A DNA stretch of 64,000 bases from Heterostelium album PN500 (GCF_000004825.1 NW_008805089.1:1116001-1180000); one strand, 5' to 3'. Positions 12,901 through 24,210 are shown, counted from the first letter of the stretch. Program-made: numbers and translations. Notes: generated by a model not told the origin, from the sequence alone.

Positions 12901-13361
12901 TCCACCAGGTTCGACTTGGATCCAACTCTACTATCTACTCGTGTTGCTCAGATAAAACACTCAAACTCTGGGATCTGTCAGTGAAGCAAGATGCTCCGGC
13001 AATCGTTCTTCACGGACACACGGCAGCTGTCAATTGCCTCGACTTTTGTGGTAGCAACTACATTTTCACTGGATCCAACGATAAGACAATGAGAATGTGG
13101 GACTTGCGTAATCCAACAGCTTCATTGCAAATAATTAAATCACATAAATCGCATTTGCGATCAATCAAACTAGTCAACAACAAAAGACTACTCTCAGCCG
13201 ACGAACACTCCATTCACATTTGGGAATTAGAAAACCATATTCCCAATCACACAAGTGTACTAGACAACTATCAAGTTAGTTTATCAGCACTTTCATCCGA
13301 CGAAGAATCTGTATTAGCTGGATTCAACGATGGAACAGTAAAGTTTTATGATTTTACTTGA
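9906..13361 (+). CDS. START-START-F-box-WD40 fusion protein
   Basis: Five predicted exons (9906-10154, 10237-11268, 11328-11578, 11648-11858, 11928-13361) give one 1058-residue protein. Every junction keeps frame. Residues from about 40 to 460 hold two START-like lipid-binding folds. The first has the helix ENIWNIIYR and a strand segment ending TQISESALVPLVPKD. The second begins near FDMITTGFM. A poly-Gln/Pro linker follows. An F-box at about 637-686 begins LFDQLPEEIVELIFSHL. The C-terminal half carries WD40 blades, for example GSRDKELRIWSLG, CSDKTLKLWDLS and GSNDKTMRMWDLR. By family knowledge, F-box proteins bind Skp1 in SCF ubiquitin ligases and the WD40 propeller takes the substrate. The START part could bind lipid or sterol. 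A lipid-gated or membrane-recruited SCF receptor is inference. The intron 11579-11647 is 69 bases without stops, so its retention would still encode protein. Confidence 0.82.
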
Positions 13362-13430
13362 CCAAACACACAAACAATAAACTACTATACAAGTATAAAT
13401 TTTATTAAAATTAAAACTCTTTCGACAATT

Positions 13431-15444
13431 TTAATGTTTTATTGATGATTTGTTGAATATAATATATTGAATGATTAAACAAAGTGTAAATCCAATGATA
13501 AATTGTTTGTAGTTTGATAATGATCTTAAGATTTGGTAAAACCTATTGCTTGACGCACTAAAAATGTATTCAAATGTGCTTGACAGTTTGCTTTGGATTG
13601 TTTTGCCCTCACTATCGATTGAGATGTTGTCGCTACTCTGTTGCTCTTCTCCATCACTTAATTCTAATTTTGATATTCGATGAGCTATTTTTGATTCATC
13701 CTTTGAATTAAATGTCACTGCCAATAAATCGGTATCGCTTGTGAAATCTACTTGAAAAGGTGCTTTCTTTGTTATATTTATCCTATTATCTTGAATATTG
13801 TAGCTATATTTGTTATCTGTCGAGTTATTGTGATCAATTCCATTTTTAATGATATTTCTAGACCTACTACTTGTCGGACTTTGATTGATATTACTACTAT
13901 TAATATTACTACTACTATTACTACTAATAATATTCGAAGAAGACGAATTTGTTATTGTACTATTGATAACTATTACACTATTCCTTATTCTTTCTAGTCT
14001 ATGAATAACTATAATCTAAAGATCATCAAAAAAAAATTGGTAAGTTTTAACAATAATTTAATCATAAAATAATGTAAACATACAATGATATAGACCATAA
14101 ATGAAAATATATAATCTGATGCAAAGCGACTCCATATATTAACAACTGTATCGACCAACCTTGTATTTAGACTTTGATATTGATGAATGAGATGGTATAC
14201 ATCTGGATATAAAATAGATAATACTTTGAGAGTCTAAGAGATAGTTATTAAATTAGATAATGATTCTATTATTTAATATAAAATCAAATAGAATATATAA
14301 ACTTTATACATTACAACTAATAGATAATAAAATAAAGATTCCAATGTTAACACATTTCTCTGGGGATTCTTTAAGATTGATTGTGACTTGTATGATTCGA
14401 TAATTGATAGAGTAAACTTCAGCAGGAATAGTATGAACAAGCCTACTATCTCTACCTTTTCGGTTGTAATATTTGAAAAATTGTCATTGTTATTTCTTTG
14501 ATATCTTTGATCGACTGTATATCAGTTTTTAATATTAGTAAGCGCTATTAATCATCGTATATCTATAATCTCTGTATTATAATTACTTTTTAAAAGATTG
14601 CCTATTGCAAATACAATAATGATAGTATAGATTGTGAAATTAAAAAAGGTTGTAAGGTTTGATAGTGATGAAACCAGTGAAAATAAAGGTAATTGTCTTG
14701 TTGTCTTTGTTGTTTTTGCAGAGTATGGTGCTGTGGAGTATGATTTTGAGTATTGAGATGATACCGGTAGGTATTGATTGTTGTATTGAGTCGATACAAT
14801 ATATCGATTGATTCTACTGATTTCGCTTGAAACAAGGAATTCACATTGTTCACAAAGCTTGAACTGCTTCTCTCTGTCATCTTGGTAGTTACGAAACAAT
14901 CGATTGTCATCGCTAACAGGGTCAAACATCTGTAAGTCGTTATTCTTGGTTTGCAAATTAAACTGACACTTTGTACATAATATTATATTATCGACTTTTG
15001 AATTTATACCTATTCTATTGCTGCTGCTACTATTATTATTATTGCTACTATTCTTTTGAAGCTCATGATTTAAAAGATCTAAATGTTGATTCTTAAACAT
15101 TGCATTATAACCTCCATCCTAATTGTTTTCAAAAAAAAAAAAAGAAGAAAAGAAGAATTAGTTTAGTTTTATATTAGATTGATGTTTTATGCTTATATAA
15201 CTACTTTATTGAAACCATTATATTGTTCACATGTTGTACAAGTCCATTCGTTTCTATAGTTCAAAGGTATTTTATTGTATGATAAACAGAAATGACATCT
15301 TATATCGACCAATCTAAAGGGATCGATTAGATTCAGAATCAATGGTTTTAGTATCCACACTGCGAAAACTAAGACTATCAATGTAATCTCTACCAATACT
15401 ATATTATCTTTAGCTCTCTCAACTAAAGTTTGATAATTTTCCAT
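13431..15444 (-). CDS. Samp1/TMEM201/Ima1-family inner nuclear membrane protein
   Basis: Five exons (15444-15205, 15118-14587, 14514-14315, 14233-14084, 14015-13431) give 568 residues, all in frame. After an N-terminal hydrophobic helix (about residues 16-38) comes the Ima1-type zinc motif: CHFC, then WTCTTCEQYNGFNK followed by DGGYN. Further CTKC and CEQC pairs are in exon 2. Several transmembrane segments lie in exons 2-4 (FFNFTIYTIIIVFAIGNLL and VGLFILFLLKFTLSII are examples). The last exon has an Asn/Ser-rich loop and a final membrane helix near the C-terminus. Samp1/NET5 (animals) and Ima1 (fission yeast) sit in the inner nuclear membrane and link chromatin, LINC complexes and microtubules. 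The gene is tail-to-tail with the START-F-box gene, 69 bases apart. Family call rests on the N-terminal Cys motif and topology; the later exons are less conserved. Confidence 0.75.
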
Positions 15445-15609
15445 TCATTTAATAATAAATAAAATAAAAAAGAACTTAAAATAAATAAATAAAAATTAAT
15501 GAAAAAAAATGACACTTTTTCTTCTTGTTTTTTTAAATGGTAACAAATGGTCCAATTTTTTTTATATATTTTATTTCGATTTTTTTATTTATATATATTA
15601 TATTTTAAG

Positions 15610-16668
15610 TTATAGATCTAAATATATGAATCTTTTCATTCTTTGTCTAAACTCTGAGAAATCTTGTGAAGTGACACCGAATTTTTCCAATAGTTGCTCC
15701 AACCACTTTTCTTCGTATTGAATGATCGATAAAATGAGATTGCGCGCTCCATGACCGATTTGTATCCAATACAAAAACCAGGTGACATCATTTTCGATTG
15801 ATGCTGCGTAGAGATTCCTAAACAGGTTTTCTATATATATTCTGTTTTCACTGATTAACGGTTTCAATTCTCTCGGTCTGGTAAGACGACCATTTGAAAA
15901 AATAAGCTCAGTCTCATCTGTGCCAATCGATTGTACTCGTTCTGGCATTGGAATTATTTCTATAGGTTTCCTGGATCCTGAATCGAACAATGGTTTTCCA
16001 ATCTCCAGATAATCGATAATTCCAAACTCTGGGTTCATCATACTGGTTCTTAATCTTTCCAGTATATCATGACATACAGGAGTGAGACGGGGAGTTGTTG
16101 GTGCTTGATATGGATGTGTATGTTGTTGTTGTTGATGTGAGATGACGGGTTGAGTTATGCCAATAGGATAAGAGGGTTGATGTGAAATTGGAAATGGATG
16201 TTGAGGAAGTTGAGGATGTTGTGGAAGTTGAGGATGTTGTTGGATGATAGGTGGACTTTGAGTGCGGGAGGGTGGAGAATTTGTTATTTGATATTGAAAA
16301 GCTGGATTTTGACTCTGTCTTGGTGTTAAATAGTTTGTCGGTTCATTTATATTGCTATTTGTACTTGTAGTTGTTGTCGTTGTTGTAGTTGTTGTTCTTG
16401 GTGTTCTTGGTGATGATGTTGTTCTTGGAGTTCTTGGAGTTCTTGGTGATGATATTGTTGTAGGTATTGGAATGTTATCAATAGTATCAATGGTGGTGGG
16501 TAAGGGTGTAGGAAGTAATCTCGGTGGTGTTTTATCCAACAATGATTTGAATTTATTCTTGTCTGTATAATTTTCTTGATCTTCATCATCAGTCGGTTGT
16601 GTTCTCTGAGAGTTTGGTGGTTTTAGCTGTGACTTTTTTGTATAAGGTTTATTTGGTTGTCTTTTCAT
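15610..16668 (-). CDS. Unknown protein with Pro/Thr-rich N-terminus and conserved-looking C-terminal domain
   Basis: A single exon of 352 residues. I start at 16668 (MKRQPNKPYTKKSQ). The frame extends upstream to 16767, but the extra residues come from AT-rich DNA resembling 5' untranslated sequence. Residues 1-200 are low complexity: basic start, then PRTPRT repeats with TP sites, a poly-Thr run, and His/Gln/Pro-rich sequence. They suggest a disordered, possibly proline-directed-kinase substrate region. The last 150 residues look folded, beginning near CHDILERLRTSMM and ending in a helical EEKWLEQLLEKFGVTSQDF segment. I recognise no domain. It lies 165 bases downstream of the start of the Samp1-like gene, on the same strand. 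Confidence 0.6.
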   Translation of the reverse strand: MKRQPNKPYTKKSQLKPPNSQRTQPTDDEDQENYTDKNKFKSLLDKTPPRLLPTPLPTTIDTIDNIPIPTTISSPRTPRTPRTTSSPRTPRTTTTTTTTTTSTNSNINEPTNYLTPRQSQNPAFQYQITNSPPSRTQSPPIIQQHPQLPQHPQLPQHPFPISHQPSYPIGITQPVISHQQQQHTHPYQAPTTPRLTPVCHDILERLRTSMMNPEFGIIDYLEIGKPLFDSGSRKPIEIIPMPERVQSIGTDETELIFSNGRLTRPRELKPLISENRIYIENLFRNLYAASIENDVTWFLYWIQIGHGARNLILSIIQYEEKWLEQLLEKFGVTSQDFSEFRQRMKRFIYLDL

Positions 16669-18378
16669 TCTCTCTTTTCTGAAAAAATAAATAAAATAGA
16701 ATAAATAACAATATATATGTGTGTGAATCTTTTGATCTGTTGGCTGTGAAAAAGAATATTTATACAATGATTCGATTTATATTATATTATTTGTAGAGTA
16801 ACATGAAAGATCTAACTTTGAAGTAATTATATATACAATATAATTATATAATTATATAAAAAACTAGGTGTATATTCCAAGTTGTTATCCTAACAAACTT
16901 AGTTTGTTAGTTTGATGAAAATAAAAAGTTTAGATTTATGAAGTTGAAATCACCATAAACTAAGAAAGCTCACACAAGTGTGACTGTGCACCCCAAAGAA
17001 CCTACTAATAAGGTAGCTTCTCAGCATGTAAAATCCTATTTGTTGATAAATTCACATGTGTGGGGTAGTTGTCATTTATTAGTATTATTAATTGTGGCAT
17101 CTCAAAAATAAAGTTGCTGTTGTTAAAATAAAAAAAAATGACAAGCAAAGAAAACAAAAAAAAAACTTGTGATGTTCTAATTAGACCAAGAAATGGACAC
17201 CCTCAAAGTGTTAGTCCAAACCAAATTTTGATGTATGTTTGAGCGCCATGCATCTTTTTATTAACAAAAAAAAATATCAACCAAACCAAACAAATCCATC
17301 ACTCTCACTCTATGTGATAATTTCAAATTTCAATACATCTATTAAATGGATGCCCACAGCCGGCTCCAGTCTTCAATTTATTAAAAGATGATTTAAATAA
17401 TTAATCGAAAGATAGGTGATGTTATTCTTGGGGTGATCATGATCTCAGATTTTTAGCTACCTTTTGGCTATAGAGTATAGCTCTGTTTTTAGTTTTTTCA
17501 TTCCCTTTGTTTTTTTTTTCTTTTTAATAATAAACAAAAAGTTTGTTTTTTTTTTCAAAGTGGTAGAAACTAATCGCTTTCTTTTTACGTGATTTCAAGG
17601 GTTTGTCGAACCACACACCACTTTCCAATGAGAATGTCAGATAGTTCTACTGCCACCTGCTGCTTTTTATCTAAAAAACTTTTGGTTTTTTTTTTTCAGT
17701 TTTTCTTTTTATTTATTTATTGCAAGATTCAAAAAGATCAGTTTTTTTTTTTGTAAAATTTTGCCTGCAAAAATAATAAAAATTATCTTACATGGCGGTG
17801 GTTTCACACCATAATTCGTCTACAATTTAAATTTATATTCACTTCAGGGGTTCGATCAAATTTCAAAAAATCTAAGTCTTTTTGTTGTTTTTTTTGATTC
17901 AACCATTCCAAACTTTCTCAACAAGTTACCATATTGGGAATATTTTCCTTTTTTCTTTGTGTCTCACGTCATTTCAAGTCTTTTTATTTTTTTTTTATAT
18001 TTAGACTTTTTTTTACCCTCATAATTACAAATCAGATAATAAACTGACCAAGGTTCTATCCATCTGGAATTTTCTTAAAATTGATCTTCACAATGAAATA
18101 TCACAAAAAATAAATAAATTAGAACATATTGAAAAAAAATATCAATAACTTATCTCAATTCTGTACATATAATGAATAAAGAAATAAAAACAAGTAATGT
18201 AATTTATTACTACTTTTTAGATCAAAGAAAGTACGATGCACCAGTTTTTTGCTATTTGAATTGTTTTTTGTTATTTGAAAAACTTTAAAAAAAAAAAAAA
18301 AAAAAACCATGTTTATCCACCACCAATTTCAAAAGATTAGAATGAACTCTATTGATTGATTTTAAAGTTAAAAATAAT
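16669..18378. other. Intergenic region, no gene seen
   Basis: This 1.7 kb separates two divergent genes. It has many A/T homopolymers and a few short palindromes, such as TCACA-CAAG-TGTGA at 16970-16983. A segment near 17454-17490 resembles a U2-type 5' stem-loop but lacks the branch-point recognition sequence. No open frame is supported. Confidence 0.6.
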
Positions 18379-18871
18379 ATGTATTCTGGTGTAATAAATT
18401 TTGAAGAGATAGGAAAAAAGACTCTTGAATTGACAAATGTCCAAAGAAGAGCGAAAGGTTTGAAAGACCTTCAATGGGATTCAGATTTGTACAAGATTGC
18501 GGAATCTCATTCAAAACAGATGGCTGACGGAACTGTTCAATTTGGCCACCAAGGAATCAATGATAGATTCAAAAAGATTCCATTCCCAACCACCGTAAAC
18601 ACAGAGAATGTTGCATATCATGATTATCGACGTGACCCTGCTGAAGTAAGTATAATTCAATCGACAATTACCCTATCCTATCATATAACCACAAATAATC
18701 TAATCATTTTTAAAATCAACTCACACAAAGATGGCTTTGAAGATTTGGATTAATACAGAGGGCAATTTGAGAAATATGTTAGGACCATATACACATGCAG
18801 GTGTTGGTGTTGCAAAGAGCAACAAAGGAGAATACTTTTTTACACAATTAATAAGTTGCAAGTCACCATAA
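18379..18871 (+). CDS. CAP (SCP/PR-1-like) domain protein
   Basis: Two exons (18379-18645 and 18731-18871) give 135 residues. The CAP fold is recognisable from the segments TNVQRRAKGLKDLQWDSDLY, AESHSKQMADG, FGHQGINDRF, TENVAY, KIWINTEGNLRNMLG and THAGVGVAKSNKGEYFFTQL. They include the His and Glu positions of the CAP cavity. The start at 18379 is forced: an in-frame TGA sits at 18343-18345 and this is the first ATG after it. As modelled the protein has no signal peptide. This differs from most eukaryotic CAP proteins and is more like compact bacterial YkwD-type members. An unseen upstream exon with a signal peptide is possible. It converges on Rad23, 249 bases away. Role unknown; CAP proteins are often secreted and some bind sterols. 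Confidence 0.78.
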
Positions 18872-19120
18872 ACCAAGCTTGTTTAGACACTTGCTAGCCC
18901 ATAAGTTTGTATTATAAATAAATATATGTGTTGTTGTAATAATAAAAGAAATGTAAAGAATAATATTATCACTATCTAAGATTGAATCACTATTTTATTA
19001 CATTTTAAAACGGAATGATAGAGAGTTTCTTTTTAGGTTATTGATGTTGAGATGATTTAGTAGTCTTTTTTTTGTTCTTTTTTGATTTTTTTGGTTTTCA
19101 TTATAATAATTGTAACTTAA

Positions 19121-21247
19121 TTAATTATCTGGGTCATCAGCACGTTCAAATAGATAGGAGGCAGTAAGTTGTTCATCTTTATCACATGCAAAATAGGCTT
19201 CGACAACCTCAGCCTTTTCAAGACCAGTAAGTAGTATCAGCTAAACAACAACGTTGTTGAAATGTTAGTCATGATAATGTTATGTAGTTAAAAATAAATA
19301 AACTTACTCTTTCGATGGCTTCTCTTTCCTCTTGTGAAACTTGAATGGCAACTTGTTGTGGCTCTTGGAAGAGACGGAGGAATTCTTGTGGGTTCTCTGT
19401 GATTTGTCTGACCAAACCTGGATTGGTCTGGCTGAATTGTTGCAAAAGCTCTGGAATTACAGCTGGATTCTAAAGAATTAAATAAAAAAAATGATTAGCA
19501 CATCAATTGTTAATTAAGCAGACTCCAAGTTGTTCAACATTAATAATAGATACTCTTTGGATAGTTTCACGAAGCATTGGGAAGTGTGGGTTGTTTCTAA
19601 GAGCCTCGAAAATGTTTGGTTCACCAGTACCTTCAGCTTCAGCCATCATTTCATCGTCGTATTCATCGTCGAAATCCACATGATTGAAATAAGTTTAAGG
19701 TAGTCAGTATGTTACATTGATTGATTGGTTGGGAAAATGTAGGAAGTAGGTAGTAGTTTGATTGATTAAGTTTGATTGGTAGGTAGTAGGTAGTAGGTAG
19801 TTTCATTCAATTTTAATTTGTAAGTAGAAAAAAAAAGGAAAGAAAATAAGAAATTTAGCAAAACTTGGTCATATCATTTATCAACTCTATTAAAAAAAGT
19901 TATATCAAAGACCAACAAAACTCTGGAGCACACTAAAAATAATAATTCACTATTGATCTATCGCATCATCGCAGGTAAATTACAAAAAAAAATTGAGCAA
20001 ATACTGTCTTCATTGTCGCAAGTATCATTTAAATATAAGATCGTCTTTTTTTTTTTGTTTTTCTTCTTTAAAAAAATCATCTTCTAACCAATCAAAGTAA
20101 AATAAAAAAGGATAATAATAATAATAACATGTGGTGATTGGTGATGGAGTTAATAATTTACCTTGTTGTTCACCAATATCTTCATCTTCTTCGTCATCAG
20201 CAGAGGCAGCTGGAACGGAACCCTATTCATTGTTTAAGGTCAAATTACAATTTAGATAGTTAGTTATTGGTTTAATTTTTAACTTGCAAAGAAAATGATA
20301 AACTTACGGTTAACAATAACTCTACTGCACGCTCTGGGTTGTTGTAGGAAGCTCTCAAGGCACGGGTAATGTCGTCTCTTGAGAAACCCATATCTTCTAT
20401 TTGCTTTACAATAAGTTCGTACTCTGGTCCACTAACGAATCCTGTGGAGTCACGTTGTGGTGAGGTGGCGGTGGCTGGTGATGGAGTGGTTGTTGGTGTC
20501 GAGGTGGCAGTTGGTGTTGGTGTTGGTTGTATTGGGGTGGTGGTTGGTGCGGCTGGAGTGGCTGCCTGTGGAGTGGAGGTAGTGGTTGTTGAGGATGGTG
20601 CTTGTGGAGCGGCAGTTGTTGTTGTTGTTGGTGGTGCTGGTGTAGATTCTTCCTTTGGCTACAAATATCAATAGAGATTAGTTATTATAAGTATTTAAAA
20701 GAATGATATTTTTCTTAAAAATTTCTCTTTATCAAATCGATCGATCGATCATTTGATCAATCAATCAATCAAATGGATTGATCATTAAGATAAGAGGAGC
20801 AAGTGACAATTACCTTTTTAACCATACAAACAATGAAACCATTCTCGGTGATATTATAAGTTGAAAGTTGGTTATCATTCTCTAAAATTTTACCACTATA
20901 AATTAAAGTTTGCCATGTTGGCAGATGTTTATGTTTATCGGCAATCATTTCCTTTAATTGTATAACCTTTATTATGATGATGATCAAAAGTTAGTTTATA
21001 AATTACTTTTTATTTTTTTGATCAACTTTGTTATAATAATATTGTGATGACCATCATCTAAATTTAAATCTTTGATTATTCATTAAATTAAATGTTCACT
21101 CTTTTTTTTAAATAATTTTCGCTGTCTAATAATTGTTGTGTTGATTTGATTGATTTGATTGATGTGATTAGTTAAAATTACCTTCTCCTCACCGGTGACA
21201 TCGAATGTATAGACTTCTTTGTTTACGTTTCTAATAGTGACTTTCAT
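19121..21247 (-). CDS. rad23: Rad23 (UBL-UBA-XPCB-UBA) ubiquitin shuttle / NER protein
   Basis: Seven exons: 21247-21182, 20966-20814, 20658-20308, 20222-20162, 19636-19554, 19469-19308 and 19240-19121, giving 331 residues. The order is an N-terminal ubiquitin-like domain ([17 protein letters not shown] start, residues 1-73), a Thr/Pro/Ala-rich linker, UBA1 ([20 protein letters not shown]), an acidic linker, the XPC-binding domain ([15 protein letters not shown], then [18 protein letters not shown]), and UBA2 ([20 protein letters not shown]). By family knowledge Rad23 delivers ubiquitinated proteins to the proteasome and stabilises XPC/Rad4 in nucleotide excision repair. The intron before exon 5 is unusual. 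The first AG in its 3' region is at 19637-19638, and 43 bases of acidic, coding-looking sequence lie just upstream. See findings. D. discoideum has the same single-copy architecture (dictyBase name rcbA, from memory). Confidence 0.92.
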
Positions 21248-21836
21248 CTTTAAAAGTTTTTTCTGTAAATCTTATGATTATGTGTTGTTATTGTAATTTA
21301 AATATATATAAAAGGATAAAATGTAAATATTAAAAAAAGAAAAAATAATTGTATTTTTAAAATGTTGAATTCACACTATCAAGAAAAATAAAAATTAAAT
21401 TAAATTAAACGTTAAGTGGTGAAGTCCCTTTTTTTTTAAAATTATAATTTTTAAAAAAAAATTTTTTATTTTTTAGAATTTATTCATTTTTTTTGGTTAG
21501 TTATATATAGTTATTTTCTAATTAGAAATTAATTCCTTGATTTTTCTTTAGAATTTAATTTATTTAGCAATTTTTAAATTATTAATTAAAATGTTAATAA
21601 ATGAATGAATCTCTCTGAGTCAATCAAGCAACAATTTTAAAACACACAAACCAAACCTTCTTTTTTTTTTTTAAGTTGTATTATTATGTAATCTATTTTT
21701 ATTTTTCTGATCGAATTATTTTATAATATGATTTTGAATCATTAATGATTGATTATCAATTTGTTTTATTGTATTTATTTTTAAATTAATTTTGTTATAT
21801 CTTATTTTTTATCTATCTAACCAATAAATAATTAAG
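21248..21836. promoter_or_regulatory. Divergent intergenic promoter region (Rad23 / TMX2)
   Basis: This 589-base AT-rich spacer separates two head-to-head genes and must contain both promoters. It has poly-T/poly-A blocks near 21429-21440 and 21660-21673. No distinct element is recognised. Confidence 0.5.
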
Positions 21837-22751
21837 ATGGATATAAAATCAATAGTTGGACAATTAAAACAACCATATTATATATTGAATTTTAGTATTG
21901 TTTTTAGTTTCATCTTACTGCGATGTCTAGGTGTTGTAGAGAGATCATCAAGTGAACGTCTGACAATCTACTATACATTGTTTGCCATTCTTATAAAGAC
22001 TGTTAAATCTCGTGTCATCAAGAGTGTAGACTTTGTTCTAACATCTGCACTCTTCATTATAAAACTATCGATTCTATATTTATTATATGCAGTTGACAAC
22101 TATTATCTTTTTATCACTTATTTATTATCTTTTATAGGTATGTATGATTTACTTATTAATTTAATAAACTAATTTGATATTATATCAACACTAATCTAAT
22201 CTATTTTCATAATTAAAGTTTCATATATTCTTTATTCACAGCCGGTTTATCAAATACCATCTTCTTCAGATTTAAAAGTTACTTATTTCAATCCAATTAC
22301 ACTGTCAAATACATTGTCAAATCATTCAGTAAAAGATGATGGTGATAAGGATGATAATCAATATTTAATAGTTACATTCTTTGCATTATGGTCACCTGTT
22401 TGTACATATTTAGCTCCAACATTCATTTCATTGGCTAATAAATATGGAAATGATAGAATTCAATTTGGAAAAGTGGATATTGGTCGTTGGAAACCACTGA
22501 CTCTGAAGCACAACATCGATGACTCTGTTAAAAGCAATCAGATACCAACTATCATCCTCTTCAAAAATGGTGTAGAACACAAAAGAATACCAACCATCGA
22601 CAAATCAACTGCTTTCACTCTGAAAGAGAATGAACTGATCGACTATTTCAATCTTGATCAACTTCAAACTGAAACAAAGCAATCAAGGAAAAAACCATCA
22701 TCAACAAAATCAATAACCTACTCAAAGAGTTCCAAAAATAAAAAAGATTAA
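21837..22751 (+). CDS. tmx2: TMX2-like thioredoxin-related transmembrane protein
   Basis: Two exons (21837-22137 and 22219-22751) give 277 residues. The N-terminal half has several hydrophobic segments (YILNFSIVFSFILLRCLGVV, then ALFIIKLSILYLLYAV and YLFITYLLSFI). The thioredoxin fold follows: LIVTFFALWSPVCTYLAPTF, a strand FGKVDIGRW, a conserved QIPTIILFKNG with cis-proline, and a C-terminal helix ENELIDYFNLDQL. The active site is SPVC, not CxxC, as in animal TMX2, which has SNDC. A redox role by the usual dithiol mechanism is therefore unlikely. TMX2 proteins act at the ER/mitochondria-associated membrane in calcium and redox control. The C-terminus is Lys/Ser-rich (ends KNKKD), compatible with ER retention, though not an exact KKxx. 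It is tail-to-tail with EF-Ts. Confidence 0.88.
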
Positions 22752-22854
22752 ATTGGAACACGAACAAAACAAAGCTAACAACTTTCTTATTATTATTATT
22801 ATTACTATTTATTTTTAAAAACTCTAGTATTATTATAATACTAGTGGTTTTATT

Positions 22855-24028
22855 TTACTTTGCTTTGTTGATTTTCTCCATAACTTCAGCACCGTAGTTT
22901 TCAACTTTCTTTTCCATTCCTTCACCTACTGAATAACGTACAAATGATTTAATGGTGATGTTGGTTTTGAGTTGCTTGGAGATACGTTGAACGGCTGCTT
23001 TGACAGTCTCGTTGTCCTCACCGCTGATGTATTTCTGTTCCAAAAGTACTACTTCGTCGTAGAGTGAGTTTGGATGACGCTTGTTGGCGATGGCCTCGTC
23101 GAGCAGTACCTTTGGAACGCTCTCGATCGATACGTAGCTTGGTCCGACACCGACGATGTGCACTGCAATGTTTCTGGCGAGTTGGTTGAGTGCTGCGATA
23201 TCGGGCTGACCACCTTCATACTGGAGTTGAACCAACGATCCCAGACGTCCAAATTGATTGGTTCCACTTGGATCGTGTGCATAACCGGCGACTATGGTAT
23301 TTGGTTGGTTGGAGGCATCGATTGCGTGTACACGACGCAGACGGATGTTCTCACGCAACTTGGCGACGGTACCGACAATGAGGTCGGCGACAGTCGATCC
23401 CGATGCTGGCTGTGGTGCGATTGTGTCTGGCTTGATCTCCGCTAGACTCTGGGCGAGCAGGTTTGATTCGAGAGTGGCACGTGAGATTTGATCGGCCAAA
23501 GCACGGAAAGTCTCACCACGCGATACAAAATCGGTCTCACTGTTCATCTCGAGAATGACGGCTTTGCCGTTGTTGACGACGATCGAGATGGTTCCCTCGA
23601 CGACCGCACGATCAGCGAATTTGTTGGCAGTTGACTTACCCTTCTCGTGTAACCAGCTTGTAGCTTTTTCAATATCATTCTTATTCTGGATGAGTGCTTC
23701 CTTGCAATCTTTGAGAGGTGCCGATGTTCTGTTTCTCAACTCTTTGATCAACGGTGCCAAATCCTTAACATCTGTTGAGTAGAATCTATATTGTTGATTT
23801 GATTTCATCGAAAACAAAGCTGTTTGATTTACAACTTGATTATTCTTGAATGATAACAATGATCCATTGTTATTTGGTAATCTACACTCTACAAATTTTT
23901 CAGAATATTAAAAAAAAACAACAAGTTAATTAACGCTTCTTGATTTTGATTATATAGTTTTATTTATTGATTATTATTATATTATTATTATATTTACTTT
24001 GTAGAAGTGATAAAGTTGATCTCATCAT
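22855..24028 (-). CDS. tsfm: Mitochondrial elongation factor Ts
   Basis: Two exons: a 31-base first exon 24028-23998 (MMRSTLSLLQ plus one base) and 23888-22855, giving 354 residues. EF-Ts exchanges GDP for GTP on EF-Tu. The signature is clear: an N-terminal UBA-like region (LIKELRNRTSAPLKDCKEAL), the TDFVSR motif (here NSETDFVSRGETFRAL), and a later VGVGPSYVSIESVPK segment. A Arg/Ser/Phe-rich, acid-poor N-terminus ending near YRFYSTD is a typical mitochondrial presequence. The small first exon was chosen because it supplies an ATG in frame across a 109-base GT...AG intron; without it only TTG starts are available. The gene is head-to-head with a TPR gene that also appears mitochondrial, 182 bases away. 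Confidence 0.92.
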
Positions 24029-24210
24029 CTTTAATATATATATAGTTATATCTGAAAATAGATATCTGATTGATTGATAAAAAAAACAGACGAAATAAGT
24101 ATGTGTGATCAAAAAAATTTAAGAATTTTTTTTTTTTTTTTTTTAAGCACCTGACACACATTGATGTAATGATTATTAAATAAACTCTATGTTTGTCAAA
24201 AATTACAGAT
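24029..24210. promoter_or_regulatory. Short shared promoter between EF-Ts and TPR genes
   Basis: Only 182 bases separate two divergent start codons. The interval has a poly-T run at 24125-24144 and little else. Both products carry predicted mitochondrial presequences, so a bidirectional promoter with shared control is plausible. This is inference from spacing. Confidence 0.45.

Noticed and set aside
16669-16767. Upstream extension of the Pro/Thr-rich gene
   Set aside because: It would add an improbable Tyr/Phe/Ile-rich start before a good ATG; composition is that of untranslated DNA.
17450-17500. U2 snRNA-like stem-loop (CTACCTTTTGGCTA then CTCTGTTTTTAG)
   Set aside because: The nearly invariant GUAGUA branch-point recognition sequence is absent, as is a recognisable Sm site at the right distance.
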